Assembly: GCA_946480085.1 (NCBI GenBank)
Contig: CAMLHZ010000008.1
Location: forward strand, 105,820-169,819
Length of the DNA: 64,000 bases
Origin: an uncultured Flavobacteriales bacterium
GTDB lineage: Bacteria; Bacteroidota; Bacteroidia; Flavobacteriales; Crocinitomicaceae
Reading direction: 5' to 3'
The notes under the pieces are model-generated. The model did not search any database. It worked only from the letters and a program-made list of their open reading frames with translations, and was not told the origin of the DNA. Below are positions 1 through 8,902 of this stretch, one piece after another; positions within the stretch are counted from its first letter, which is position 1, and every line of letters begins with the position of its first letter. The translations under genes were made by a program, and so were the position numbers.

Positions 1-1246
1 GATTCCACATGAGTTTGGCTAGTAAATACGCTTTCAATTCAGAAAATTCGTAACCAATTGTGCTGTTCGACTGCTCAAATAATGCGTTGACGTTGTTCTT
101 TGTAAAGAACTGAATGTTTTGTTGAAGAACATGTTGATTCGGGAAAGGTGAAATACTGTGATTGAAATTGATAGTATAATCCCACAAGAAAATATTGGAG
201 CAAATTTTACCCCAGTCTTCAATGTCTTTTTTGAAATCGGCACTTTCGGGATTTGTTTCGATTGGTGCATGACGTAATAATTCAATCGTGCAAAGCATCA
301 CTTCCACATTGGAATGTGGTTTTACCGTTAACGGAGCTTTTCTGCTGTATTGATAAGCCAAAGTTGAAATTATCTTATCCGGAAAACGTGAAGCAATATC
401 GTTTACCAAATGAATTATCGGCCCGGCAGGGCCTCCTTCTTCTTCAATGGTATGCTTGCATTTATCGCACTGACAATAAGAGAAATTGTCGTTCTGACTT
501 ACAGACCATTTCACTTTATCGGGCTGCAGTTTCATTTCTGCTTTTAGCTTTTCGGTAATGATGTTTCTAACTTCAGGATTGCTAGTACACAGTTGATCTA
601 TGGTTCGTTTTCCGTTGACAAGAGCGAAATACTCGGGATGCTCACTGAAGTAGGTTTCCCAGGGTAAAAGTTTGTGAAATGTATGAACGAAATAACCTTT
701 TGGATAGACTTCCTCTATGGTGTTTAATCGAAGCCAATCGCGGTATTCCTGATCTTCTCCGAAATACAAATTGATGATTCGAACATCGTTTTTTGGTGAT
801 CCGCTAAAAGTGAACGGAATCAATTTCATTTTTAGTTTTCTTGGAATCACTTTGTAATTTGGGCTTAGATAAGCACAGCCGAAGAAGCGTTCTAAAAGTG
901 CAATTGTGCCATAAGTACAGCCTTTTCGAGAACCTCCAGTTATTTCAACTGATCTGATTCCAATTTGAACTTTGTAAGCATCAGGATGAAAAGTTGAATC
1001 GCATTGAATCTTGATATAGCGTTTTCCCGTTTTTGTATTGATTTTAAATTCCTTACTGAAAATTTCACCGAAATATTTCTTCAATAAATCAGCAGCATTC
1101 TTTTCATCGGATGTTGATTTTTCTGGAATAACGATTGAAATGTGTCTTGCATTGTGCTTGGAAATCACAAAGGATTGTGCTTGACTATTGTTCGCAAATA
1201 GAAGACAAAGAATAACGGCTTGGGTAAGATATTGAAGCAATTTCAT
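1..1246 (-). CDS. Secreted DUF4838 family protein (glycosidase-like), C-terminus cut by window edge
   Basis: Reading the minus strand from an ATG at 1246 gives an open frame of about 415 codons running off the left edge, so the C-terminus is missing. The N-terminus is a typical signal peptide (MKLLQYLTQAVILCLLFANN, then SQAQ). Next comes a domain with GGSRKGCTYGTIALLERFFG, typical of the glycosidase N-terminal helper fold (GH20b/GH67N-like). Then follows a stretch with WSVSQNDNFSYCQCDKCK, the paired-cysteine signature of DUF4838. DUF4838 proteins are related to family 20/67 glycoside hydrolases and are usually secreted or periplasmic; the substrate is unknown. No carbohydrate-utilisation genes lie next to it, so the context does not narrow its role. 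The start is well placed before the signal peptide. Family assignment is from motif recognition only. Confidence 0.75.
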   Translation of the reverse strand, partial: MKLLQYLTQAVILCLLFANNSQAQSFVISKHNARHISIVIPEKSTSDEKNAADLLKKYFGEIFSKEFKINTKTGKRYIKIQCDSTFHPDAYKVQIGIRSVEITGGSRKGCTYGTIALLERFFGCAYLSPNYKVIPRKLKMKLIPFTFSGSPKNDVRIINLYFGEDQEYRDWLRLNTIEEVYPKGYFVHTFHKLLPWETYFSEHPEYFALVNGKRTIDQLCTSNPEVRNIITEKLKAEMKLQPDKVKWSVSQNDNFSYCQCDKCKHTIEEEGGPAGPIIHLVNDIASRFPDKIISTLAYQYSRKAPLTVKPHSNVEVMLCTIELLRHAPIETNPESADFKKDIEDWGKICSNIFLWDYTINFNHSISPFPNQHVLQQNIQFFTKNNVNALFEQSNSTIGYEFSELKAYLLAKLMWN

Positions 1247-1432
1247 TCAAAGGATTTGTAATCAAATATAGCTATTGCCGATTCAACGTAAATGAGCATT
1301 TCAAGACAAAAAAAGGACTTTTAGAGGTTAACAACTGTTTTCGTTACAAAAGAATGAGTAAAAGCACCAAAAAAACGTTACAAAAGAAAAAAGTCTCTTG
1401 TCTTTTGTCTCAGGTCTTTACTCTATTTTCCC

Positions 1433-1440
1433 TATTTTTG
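1433..1440 (+). promoter_or_regulatory. Bacteroidota -7 box upstream of ffh
   Basis: TATTTTTG matches the TAnnTTTG -7 consensus of the Bacteroidota primary sigma factor and lies 45 bases before the ffh start. The nearest TTTG (1404-1407) is 25 bases upstream, longer than the usual 19-21, so the -33 element is weak. Confidence 0.4.
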
Positions 1441-1485
1441 CACTCGTCTTCCATATAAGGAAGCAAAGAATAAACGCTCAATATC

Positions 1486-2835
1486 ATGTTTGAAAATCTT
1501 ACGGACAAATTCGAACGCGCCTTTAAAGTTTTAAAAGGTCACGGACAAATTACTGAAATTAACGTAGCTGAAACGCTTAAGGAAGTTCGCAGAGCTTTGC
1601 TTGACGCCGATGTTAACTTCAAAACGGCGAAAGATTTTACTGTTCGGGTGAAAGACAAGGCGATGGGCGAAAACGTTTTGACGTCTATCTCTCCTGGACA
1701 ACTCATGGTGAAAATCTGCCACGAAGAGTTGGTGGAATTGATGGGGGCTAATGAAGTCGACATTCAGATTCAGGGAAATCCCGGAATTATCTTGATGTCG
1801 GGACTTCAAGGTTCTGGTAAAACTACTTTCTCCGGAAAGTTGGCAAATTATCTGAAAACGAAGAAAAACAAAAAACCGCTTTTGGTTGCTTGTGACGTTT
1901 ATCGTCCGGCGGCAATCGACCAGTTGCATGTTCTTGGTGAACAGCTTGGAATTGAGGTTTATTCGAATAAAGAAGAAAAAGATCCGGTTAAAATTGCTCA
2001 GGCTGCCATTGTTCATGCAAGAAGTAATGGATTCAATGTCGTAATTGTCGATACTGCTGGTCGTTTGGCTGTAGATGAAGCGATGATGAAGGAAATTGCT
2101 GATGTAAAAGCGGCAATTAATCCGACTGAAACCTTGTTTGTTGTGGATTCCATGACAGGTCAGGATGCTGTTAACACGGCAAAAGCGTTCAACGAAAGAA
2201 TCAACTTCGACGGTGTTGTATTAACCAAATTAGATGGTGATACAAGAGGTGGAGCTGCACTTTCAATCAAAACTGTTGTCGATAAGCCAATTAAGTTTGT
2301 TGGAACAGGTGAGAAGATGGACGCATTGGATGTGTTCTATCCGAAACGTATGGCTGACCGTATCCTTGGAATGGGGGACGTGGTTTCCTTAGTTGAACGT
2401 GCACAAGAGCAATTCAATGAGGAAGAAGCAAAACGTTTACAACGTCGTATCCAAAAAGATCAGTTCGATTTCAACGATTTCTTGGCTCAAATTCAACAAA
2501 TCAAAGGCATGGGTAACATGAAAGATTTGATGGGAATGATCCCGGGAATGGGTAAAGCGGTGAAAGACGTAGATATTCAGGATGATGCTTTCAAACACAT
2601 AGAAGCAATTATTTATTCCATGACTCCGAAAGAAAGAGCAAATCCTTCTTTAATCAATGTTCAACGCAAAAATAGAATTGCTGCCGGATCAGGACGAAAC
2701 ATTCAGGAGGTCAACAAATTGATGAAACAGTTTGAAGACACTAAGAAGATGATGAAAATGATGAGCAATCCGAAGAACATGATGGGCATGATGAAACAAA
2801 TGCGCGGAATGAAAGGCGGAATGCCTGGAATGTAA
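1486..2835 (+). CDS. ffh: Signal recognition particle protein Ffh (SRP54)
   Basis: GTPase that binds 4.5S RNA and signal sequences of nascent membrane and exported proteins and delivers ribosomes to FtsY at the inner membrane. The 449-residue length is normal. The N-terminal helical bundle covers residues 1-95. The P-loop GLQGSGKTT is at 106-114, DTAGR at 189-193, and TKLDGDTRGG at 247-256. The M domain follows from about residue 300 and ends in a methionine-rich tail (MKMMSNPKNMMGMMKQMRGM) suited to binding hydrophobic signals. ATG 1486 gives the canonical N-terminus MFENLTDKFERAF. It seems to be monocistronic; the next gene is separated by a repeat element. Confidence 0.98.
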   Translation: MFENLTDKFERAFKVLKGHGQITEINVAETLKEVRRALLDADVNFKTAKDFTVRVKDKAMGENVLTSISPGQLMVKICHEELVELMGANEVDIQIQGNPGIILMSGLQGSGKTTFSGKLANYLKTKKNKKPLLVACDVYRPAAIDQLHVLGEQLGIEVYSNKEEKDPVKIAQAAIVHARSNGFNVVIVDTAGRLAVDEAMMKEIADVKAAINPTETLFVVDSMTGQDAVNTAKAFNERINFDGVVLTKLDGDTRGGAALSIKTVVDKPIKFVGTGEKMDALDVFYPKRMADRILGMGDVVSLVERAQEQFNEEEAKRLQRRIQKDQFDFNDFLAQIQQIKGMGNMKDLMGMIPGMGKAVKDVDIQDDAFKHIEAIIYSMTPKERANPSLINVQRKNRIAAGSGRNIQEVNKLMKQFEDTKKMMKMMSNPKNMMGMMKQMRGMKGGMPGM

Positions 2836-2838
2836 CTC

Positions 2839-2922
2839 TAATTATCAATTACCAAATGATGAATTATCAAGTGAGATGTATTTTCATTTTTGATAATTGA
2901 TAATTCTTTCATTGATAATTCA
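2839..2922. repeat. Dispersed intergenic element, ATTATCAAT type, copy A
   Basis: The gap after ffh is filled by several AATTATCAA and TTGATAATT arms that can pair with one another. It matches the element at 14431-14508 almost base for base over its first 35 bases (AATTATCAAT.ACC.AAT.ATGAATTATCAAGT.AGA), and both end in CATTGATAATT. That shows a dispersed family and not chance AT-richness. Confidence 0.7.
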
Positions 2923-2925
2923 GAA

Positions 2926-3489
2926 ATGATCGATTTTAAACTCTCTTCCAACGATATGTATTCCAGAGCTTTTCGTGAGCTAGGAGTCCATACATTTTCT
3001 GAAGCTTGTGAGTACATTCAACAACTTCCATATGGTCGAAATGCCAACCGACATGACTTTTTGCTGACGTTAAGCGAAGGAAAAGGAACGTGTTCTTCCA
3101 AGCACGCAATCCTGGCTTATTTGGCTGATGAGAATGGTCAAAAGGATGTGGAGTTGATTGTGGGAATCTTTTTGATGAGTGTGGAAACCCATCCGAAATT
3201 GACTGACTTCTTTTCCGATAAATTGTATGATTCTATTCCAGAAGCACATTGTTATTTACGTTATAACGGTGAACGGATTGATTATACAGATTCTTCAAAT
3301 GCTTTGCAGCGAATTGCTCCCAAAATTGTCAGGGAACAGCGTGCCGAGCCACAGCAATTGGTGGAATGGAAACCAATGATTCATAAGCATTATATGGAAG
3401 GATGGTTGAAGCGCAATCCGCATATCGAATTGACTGTTGAGGAATTGTGGAAAGAGCGGGAAGTGGCTATTGAAATTTTGGGTAAATAA
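2926..3489 (+). CDS. Transglutaminase-like uncharacterised protein
   Basis: A cytoplasmic-looking protein of 187 residues with no signal peptide. I choose ATG 2926 (MIDFKLSSNDMYSRAFRELG). The longer in-frame start at 2890 lies inside the repeat element and adds only repeat-encoded residues. The order of possible catalytic residues fits a papain-like/transglutaminase fold: GKGTCSSKHAIL (Cys), then EAHCYLRYNG (His), then ERIDYTD (Asp). This would make it a thiol hydrolase or a dead relative. The family resemblance is inferred from this Cys-His-Asp arrangement only; no specific function can be given. It stands alone between ffh and a T9SS cargo gene. Confidence 0.65.
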   Translation: MIDFKLSSNDMYSRAFRELGVHTFSEACEYIQQLPYGRNANRHDFLLTLSEGKGTCSSKHAILAYLADENGQKDVELIVGIFLMSVETHPKLTDFFSDKLYDSIPEAHCYLRYNGERIDYTDSSNALQRIAPKIVREQRAEPQQLVEWKPMIHKHYMEGWLKRNPHIELTVEELWKEREVAIEILGK

Positions 3490-3584
3490 GCTTTCTGTCA
3501 ATCTTTATTTTTAGGTTTAATTTGATTTCGAATCATACTTTCGGTATTTCGTCCCACTTTTTTTATCCGTTTTATTCCCTCCAA

Positions 3585-3592
3585 TATATTTG
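3585..3592 (+). promoter_or_regulatory. -7 box for the 3606-6151 gene pair
   Basis: TATATTTG fits TAnnTTTG and ends 13 bases before the start codon. No good TTG element is seen about 20 bases upstream. Confidence 0.4.
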
Positions 3593-3605
3593 AGTCATCA
3601 ATTAA

Positions 3606-4094
3606 ATGATGACCATGAACAGAATAAAAACTATTCCAATTTTCTTATTGGGAATTACAGTGAGCGGGATTTCGCATTCACAGGAATCAGTAAATACGTC
3701 TGGAGGAAATGCATCAGGTACCGAGGGAAATGTATCGTATAGCGTAGGTCAATTGACTTATAATGAATACGGTAATGGAACTGGTTCTGTAGCACAGGGA
3801 GTGCAGCATGCTTATGAAATTGTTACACTTTCAGTTTATGATGGTAACATAAACATTGCTGTAAATGCCTTCCCTAATCCAACAACAGATTTACTAATGC
3901 TGTCGATTTCAAATCCAGCTGAAATGTCCATCTCCTATGAATTAAGAGATGTGAACGGAAAATTGCTGACAGAAGGGATGGTGAAAGAAAACCTCACCTC
4001 AATTGACATGCAATTCTATACACCGGCAACATATTTCATAAATGTGAAGTCCAATCAACAAAACATTCAATCATTCAAGATTATTAAGAATTAA
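3606..4094 (+). CDS. Small T9SS type A sorting-domain protein
   Basis: A secreted protein of 162 residues. A signal peptide (residues 1-26, ending SGISHSQ) is followed by a short segment with NASGTEGNVSYSVGQLTY, a motif common to small Bacteroidota surface proteins. A type A T9SS sorting domain begins at about residue 85 with NAFPNPTTDLLMLSI and ends QSFKIIKN. The domain directs export across the outer membrane by the type IX system and usually attachment to the surface. The gene lies 5 bases ahead of the large fibre-like gene at 4100, so the two are almost certainly cotranscribed. Three ATGs (3606, 3609, 3615) could serve as start; the first is used here. Function of the mature part is unknown. 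Confidence 0.85.
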   Translation: MMTMNRIKTIPIFLLGITVSGISHSQESVNTSGGNASGTEGNVSYSVGQLTYNEYGNGTGSVAQGVQHAYEIVTLSVYDGNINIAVNAFPNPTTDLLMLSISNPAEMSISYELRDVNGKLLTEGMVKENLTSIDMQFYTPATYFINVKSNQQNIQSFKIIKN

Positions 4095-4099
4095 TTACT

Positions 4100-6151
4100 A
4101 TGAAAAAAATTATACTAAGTGTGTCAGCTTTCATGCTATCCATGCAGTTAATGGCACAGGCACCAGAAAAAATGTCGTATCAGGCAGTCGTTCGTAACTC
4201 ATCCAATGCATTGGTGCAAAACGGTTCGGTAGGAATGCGTATAAGTATCTTAGAAGGATCTGCTTCAGGTACACCAGTTTATGTTGAAACACAGAGTGCT
4301 ACAACGAACAACAACGGATTGGCAAGTGTTATGATTGGTTCAGGAACAGTCGTTTCAGGTGATATTTCAACCATTGATTGGAGTACTGGCGATTATTTCT
4401 TACAGACTGAAACAGATCCGACTGGTGGTACGAATTACACAGTTTCAGGTACTTCGCAGTTGTTAAGTGTACCTTACGCTTTACATGCAAAAACTGCAGA
4501 AAGTGTTATTAACGATCAGGTAGATGACGCGGATGCTGATCCAATGAACGAAATTGAACTTCCTTCAGGTGGTAATAACGCTCAAGTATTGAGTACTGAT
4601 GGAACAGGTAACTATTCTTGGGTTGACCAAACAGCAGATGAATTACCTTCAGGTGGAAATAGCGATCAAGTATTAAGCACTGATGGAATAGGCAACTATT
4701 CTTGGGTAGACCAAACTGTGAACACGTTACCAGATGGTACAGCTGTTGGTCAAACGGCTCATTGGAATGGTACAGCTTGGGTTGCAGATGCTACGATTTA
4801 TAATGATGGAACGAACGTTGGAATTGGAAACTCAACTCCAAACGGTAAATTGGCCGTAGGTTCTGCAATTGGGGCACCTTTAAGTTGGAATCCAGTAGCA
4901 GTTATTAGTGACAACAATGCAGAGGTTTTAGGTATTCAAGGTTCTAACGTTTCTTCAAATATCAACTTCTACAAAAATGGAAGCTCAACAAGACAAGCAA
5001 TTATTGCATCAACAGTGAATGCTTCTGGCTCTGATCTTGGATTTAGAACAACATCAGCTGCTGGTGCAGTAGATCAATTAAGAATGACTATTAATGCAGA
5101 TGGTAACATCGGAATTGGAACATCAATTCCATCAGAACGCCTGGATGTTCTTGGGAGCATGAAGTTTACAGGAGCATTAATGCCAGGTAACAATGCAGGA
5201 ACTACAGGTCAAGTATTAACATCTGCCGGTGCTGGTACAGCTCCAACTTGGACAACTCCAGCTAGTGCAACGAATATTTATAACACGAATGGTACATTAA
5301 CTGGAAATAGAACTGTAGCTCAAGGTACAAACACCTTAGCATTTACGGGATCAGCAGTGAACGCCTTCAGTGTAGATGGTACAACTTTATCTGTTGATGC
5401 AACAAATAACAGAGTTGGTGTAAACAATGCTGCGCCAGCTAATGATTTACATGTAACAACTTCTAGTTTGGGAGGTGGTGTAACTGTTTCAGGTCCAACG
5501 CCAGGATACCGACTAAGCCCAACTGCTGGTGCTACTATCGCATTTGGTGCGGCAAATATTGCTAATGAATGGGCAACTGGATCTGCCGCTAACGACGCTG
5601 TGTTAGTGAATCAACACACAACTGGAAAGTTGATTTTTGCTACTGGAACTACTGCTGCTGCGCGTATGACAATTTCACAAACAGGTAACGTTGGTATTGG
5701 AACTACGGCACCTAACGGTAAATTGGCTGTTGGATCTGCAATTGGTGCACCTTTATCTTGGAATCCGGTTGCAGTAATTAGTGATAACAATGCAGAGGTT
5801 TTAGGTATTCAAGGTTCTAACGCTTCGTCTAATATTAACTTCTACAAAAACGGAAGTACAGTAAGACAAGCGATTATCGCTTCTTCAGTTAACGGATCAG
5901 GATCTGATCTTGGTTTCAGAACAACTTCTAGTGTGGGTTCGGTGGATTTACCAAGAATGATTATCAAGGCTGACGGAAATGTGGGTATTGGAACAATGGC
6001 TCCTGCTCGAATGCTACATGTTAGTGATGCTATGCGTCTAGAGCCAATCGCTATTGCACCTGCTTCACCTTCTGCTGGTGACATGTACTTTAGCAGTGTA
6101 ACGAACAAATTAATGGTATTTGATGGTACAGTTTGGCAAGCTTGCTGGTAA
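4100..6151 (+). CDS. Large secreted fibre-like repeat protein
   Basis: A secreted protein of 683 residues with signal peptide MKKIILSVSAFMLSMQLMAQ. Residues 21-130 form a domain frequent in Bacteroidota (MSYQAVVRNSSNALV ... LLSVPYALHAKTAE). A 26-residue unit, LPSGGN.(A/D)QVLSTDG.GNYSW, is repeated in tandem (4556-4712). A 95-residue block starting NGKLAVGSAIGAPLSWNPVA occurs twice (about 4841-5125 and 5708-5993). Many (D/G)GN(V/I)GIGT motifs recall phage tail-fibre-like repeats. The C-terminus (VFDGTVWQACW) has no recognisable T9SS sorting domain. It follows the small T9SS protein by 5 bases. A surface or extracellular fibre is plausible but inferred. Confidence 0.8.
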   Translation: MKKIILSVSAFMLSMQLMAQAPEKMSYQAVVRNSSNALVQNGSVGMRISILEGSASGTPVYVETQSATTNNNGLASVMIGSGTVVSGDISTIDWSTGDYFLQTETDPTGGTNYTVSGTSQLLSVPYALHAKTAESVINDQVDDADADPMNEIELPSGGNNAQVLSTDGTGNYSWVDQTADELPSGGNSDQVLSTDGIGNYSWVDQTVNTLPDGTAVGQTAHWNGTAWVADATIYNDGTNVGIGNSTPNGKLAVGSAIGAPLSWNPVAVISDNNAEVLGIQGSNVSSNINFYKNGSSTRQAIIASTVNASGSDLGFRTTSAAGAVDQLRMTINADGNIGIGTSIPSERLDVLGSMKFTGALMPGNNAGTTGQVLTSAGAGTAPTWTTPASATNIYNTNGTLTGNRTVAQGTNTLAFTGSAVNAFSVDGTTLSVDATNNRVGVNNAAPANDLHVTTSSLGGGVTVSGPTPGYRLSPTAGATIAFGAANIANEWATGSAANDAVLVNQHTTGKLIFATGTTAAARMTISQTGNVGIGTTAPNGKLAVGSAIGAPLSWNPVAVISDNNAEVLGIQGSNASSNINFYKNGSTVRQAIIASSVNGSGSDLGFRTTSSVGSVDLPRMIIKADGNVGIGTMAPARMLHVSDAMRLEPIAIAPASPSAGDMYFSSVTNKLMVFDGTVWQACW

Positions 6152-6192
6152 TAAAAGAATAATCTATTATTTCATTTTTTAAATGATGGTTC

Positions 6193-6233
6193 AAAGTAAA
6201 GCTTACTAGTGCAATAGTGGGCTTTACTTTTTT
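6193..6233 (+). terminator. Strong intrinsic terminator after the fibre gene
   Basis: AAAGTAAAGC (6193-6202) pairs with GCTTTACTTT (6221-6230). Six more inner pairs, two of them G-U, give a stem of about 16 bp around a 6-base loop, followed by a T run. Confidence 0.85.
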
Positions 6234-6334
6234 AATTAGGCATATTTATACTCGATTAATAGAATGCTCGTTGCTAAATTCTTTTGACAATCTTTACAGT
6301 TTAATGGAACAAACGAGGAGAATATTCGAATTAA

Positions 6335-8152
6335 ATGAAATTTAAACTACAGCTTCTGCCCATAACATTATTACTCTCCATTAGCTTTTTTGGATTTAGT
6401 AATAGCCTTTTTGGTGCCTATACATCTCCATCTTTTTATATTACCCAAAACGAAAAGCAAATACAGAATAAAATTGCTGATCGAAAATATAGCAAGAGGG
6501 ATAAACTTGCTTTGAAAATTTTGTTAGCAAGAAAATTAGCCGTGCTTCAGCAGTTAAACAGGTCTCAAAGCATACTTTTTGCTTTGCCGAAATCTCAATT
6601 GAAAAAGTTGAAATTGGAAGGAGATTATGAATTGTGTTACGCAATTTTACTCAAGTATTCCAACAAAAAAGGGCTGGCGTTAGAAAGTTATTTCAGCGCT
6701 TTGCGAATCTTTAAAAAAGAGCATAAGAATTTGGGGCAAGTAGACGCTTGGATTGAACTGATGGAATACTACAGGAAATTTCAAATGTATAATGAAGGAT
6801 TAGCTATTTCTCAAAAAATTGATGGAAAAATTAAACAGCTTCAAAATGTGCCGATTTACTATAAATTGAGGCATCTAAATAGAAAAGCAGCTATTATTTC
6901 CGAATTGGGCAAGAAAGAGGAAGCCGGATTGATTAGCAGGAAATGTATTGCTTTAGCTGAGAAAAATAAGGAATGGTATCTCGCTGCCGTTTCTCATAAT
7001 GAATTAGGCTTCAGTTACTTTGGGATTGAAAATGATTCATGCATCAAACACCTTTTAATTGCGCAACAATTATTCAGGAAAGTCGGTTCAATCTCGGATG
7101 CAATAGATACTGAGTTGAACCTATACAATTTGGACGCTTACTATAAAAATCGAACTGCGGATCAGAAGTATAAAGATATTTTGCTGATTCTAAAAGAAAT
7201 AAAGGAAAATCAAATTCAATACCCACAATTGATCAGATTATATGAACAAGCTCTGGATCAATTGGGACGAATGAAGCAATTTGAACAGATGATCAAGTAC
7301 AAAGATTTAATACTTGAAGAGCACTTGCGCATTGCAGCGGATAATTCGAGAGTTGAAGCAGCTATTATCAAGAATAATAAGGTAATCAGATCTTATAAAA
7401 ATGAAAATCAACGCATAAAGAGAGAGAAATCGGAAAAAGAAACTCGTCTTTACTATTACTTTTTAGCGATTCTTGGTCTTACAGTCACCAGTATATTTGT
7501 TTACTTTTTATATTACGAAAGGAGAAAATTTGCCAAGAAATTACAAGTTGAAAATGAAATACAACAGAACCTGATCAAAGAAATTCATCATCGAGTAAAA
7601 AACAACCTTCACTTCATCTCAAGTCTGATTCAAATGCAAGAACGGAGTTTGAATTCTGAAGAGCTAAAAGGACCTTTAAATGATTTATTTATTCGGATTC
7701 AAAGTATGTCAACTGTTCATGAATTGTTGTATGTAAAAGATAAGACTGATTTTTTATTAATCCATGATTACTTGTTGAGTTTAATTCACACCTTGACCAG
7801 TGCCAAACAATTTGAAATTGAATATAGCATTTCGCCAGATTTATTAACCACAAAAATTGATTCCAGAAATATGATGTCGATTGGTATCATAATTACCGAA
7901 TTGTATACAAATTCAGTAAAATATTCGCTTTCAAAGACAGCAAATCCCAAATTCGTGATCAATGTTAGTGCAGAGAATGATTGCATTCGTTTTCACATTA
8001 AAGATAATGGACCTGGGTTTGAAGGCGCTCACAGTGCAGGCTTAGGACATCGTTTAATTGACATCTTTTCACGTCAGCTGAAAGCTACACATCAATTGGA
8101 GGGAAAGGACGGTATGAACTTTAAATTATTGATCCCCAATGGAAAAATTTAA
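6335..8152 (+). CDS. Membrane sensor histidine kinase, HisKA_2 type, with TPR-like sensor region
   Basis: A 605-residue sensor kinase. An N-terminal hydrophobic segment (about 5-28) is followed by a helical region of about 300 residues with TPR-like spacing, expected to be periplasmic. One membrane segment (about 372-394, FLAILGLTVTSIFVYFLYY) leads to the kinase core. The phospho-acceptor motif EIHHRVKNNLHFISSLIQMQ (His about 418) marks the HisKA_2 family, and the ATPase domain carries IKDNGPGF. The stop overlaps the start of the regulator gene at 8139 by 14 bases, so the pair is translationally coupled. HisKA_2 kinases with LytTR partners are common in Bacteroidota; the signal is unknown. 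A terminator separates it from the upstream fibre gene. Confidence 0.9.
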   Translation: MKFKLQLLPITLLLSISFFGFSNSLFGAYTSPSFYITQNEKQIQNKIADRKYSKRDKLALKILLARKLAVLQQLNRSQSILFALPKSQLKKLKLEGDYELCYAILLKYSNKKGLALESYFSALRIFKKEHKNLGQVDAWIELMEYYRKFQMYNEGLAISQKIDGKIKQLQNVPIYYKLRHLNRKAAIISELGKKEEAGLISRKCIALAEKNKEWYLAAVSHNELGFSYFGIENDSCIKHLLIAQQLFRKVGSISDAIDTELNLYNLDAYYKNRTADQKYKDILLILKEIKENQIQYPQLIRLYEQALDQLGRMKQFEQMIKYKDLILEEHLRIAADNSRVEAAIIKNNKVIRSYKNENQRIKREKSEKETRLYYYFLAILGLTVTSIFVYFLYYERRKFAKKLQVENEIQQNLIKEIHHRVKNNLHFISSLIQMQERSLNSEELKGPLNDLFIRIQSMSTVHELLYVKDKTDFLLIHDYLLSLIHTLTSAKQFEIEYSISPDLLTTKIDSRNMMSIGIIITELYTNSVKYSLSKTANPKFVINVSAENDCIRFHIKDNGPGFEGAHSAGLGHRLIDIFSRQLKATHQLEGKDGMNFKLLIPNGKI

Positions 8153-8840
8153 AGTGCTGATTGTTGAAGATGAAATTCTAATAGCTGAAAACTACAAAGA
8201 TCTGTTATTAGAAATAGGAGTTAAGCAAATTGAGATTGTTGACTCTCTGGATAATGCTCTGCAGTTCATAAAAACGTTTCAACCGAATTTGTGTCTTGTG
8301 GATGTTAGGCTGGACAAGGATAGCGAAGGAATTGATTTCGGTAGACATGTTTTGGAACAAGAACCAGATATTGATCTTGTTTATCTGACAGCACAATCGG
8401 ACAATGAAACGATCATGAGAATGGTCAAAACCAGACCGCTGAATTATATTTCAAAACCTGTACGATCACCTGATTTACTTGCGGTTGTTCAATTGGCTTT
8501 CGCGAAATACAGCGAACGTCAAAACAATGAATTTTGCTGGATAAATGATGGAACGAAAAACGTTTTACTAAAAAAAGAAAGCATTCTGTTCTCACAGAGT
8601 TTCAGAAACTATCAGGAAATATATCTGGATAATTCCAGCAAGGTGGTTACAAGAATGACAACCGATTATCTGTTAGAAGTACTTGGAGAGGACACCTTTA
8701 TAAAAGTGAATCGCTCTCAAATCATCAATGTAAGAAAGGTAGACCACTACACTAAAAAAAGCTTGAAAATTGGGGATGTAGAAATAAAGATTTCGCCCAA
8801 TTTTGTTGATTTACTAAACACGAAATTGCCTTTTCTCTAA
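8139..8840 (+). CDS. LytTR family response regulator
   Basis: A 233-residue regulator, partner of the kinase it overlaps. The receiver domain (about 1-120) has the acidic pocket VEDE (10-12), phospho-acceptor Asp55 in LCLVDVRLD, a Thr84 switch residue and Lys106 in YISKP. The C-terminal LytTR DNA-binding domain (about 133-230) shows SFRNYQEIYLDN and FIKVNRSQIINVRKV. LytTR proteins bind direct repeats with a beta-sheet DNA-binding domain, commonly controlling surface and extracellular functions. The targets cannot be read from this window, but the surface-protein operon just upstream is a candidate. Confidence 0.93.
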   Translation: MEKFKVLIVEDEILIAENYKDLLLEIGVKQIEIVDSLDNALQFIKTFQPNLCLVDVRLDKDSEGIDFGRHVLEQEPDIDLVYLTAQSDNETIMRMVKTRPLNYISKPVRSPDLLAVVQLAFAKYSERQNNEFCWINDGTKNVLLKKESILFSQSFRNYQEIYLDNSSKVVTRMTTDYLLEVLGEDTFIKVNRSQIINVRKVDHYTKKSLKIGDVEIKISPNFVDLLNTKLPFL

Positions 8841-8902
8841 ATAATGATGAGGCTAAGTTGGAATTTCGTTAAGTCTGACAATAACTTTTGTGATAATTGA
8901 AT

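Noticed and set aside
1531..2016. Long minus-strand ORF inside ffh
   Set aside because: It lies antisense to a well-conserved gene, and its translation is a shadow with no domain or signal.
4556..4712. Possible CRISPR-like direct repeats in the fibre gene
   Set aside because: Only two 26-codon coding repeats in frame with the protein; no spacer/repeat alternation and no cas genes.
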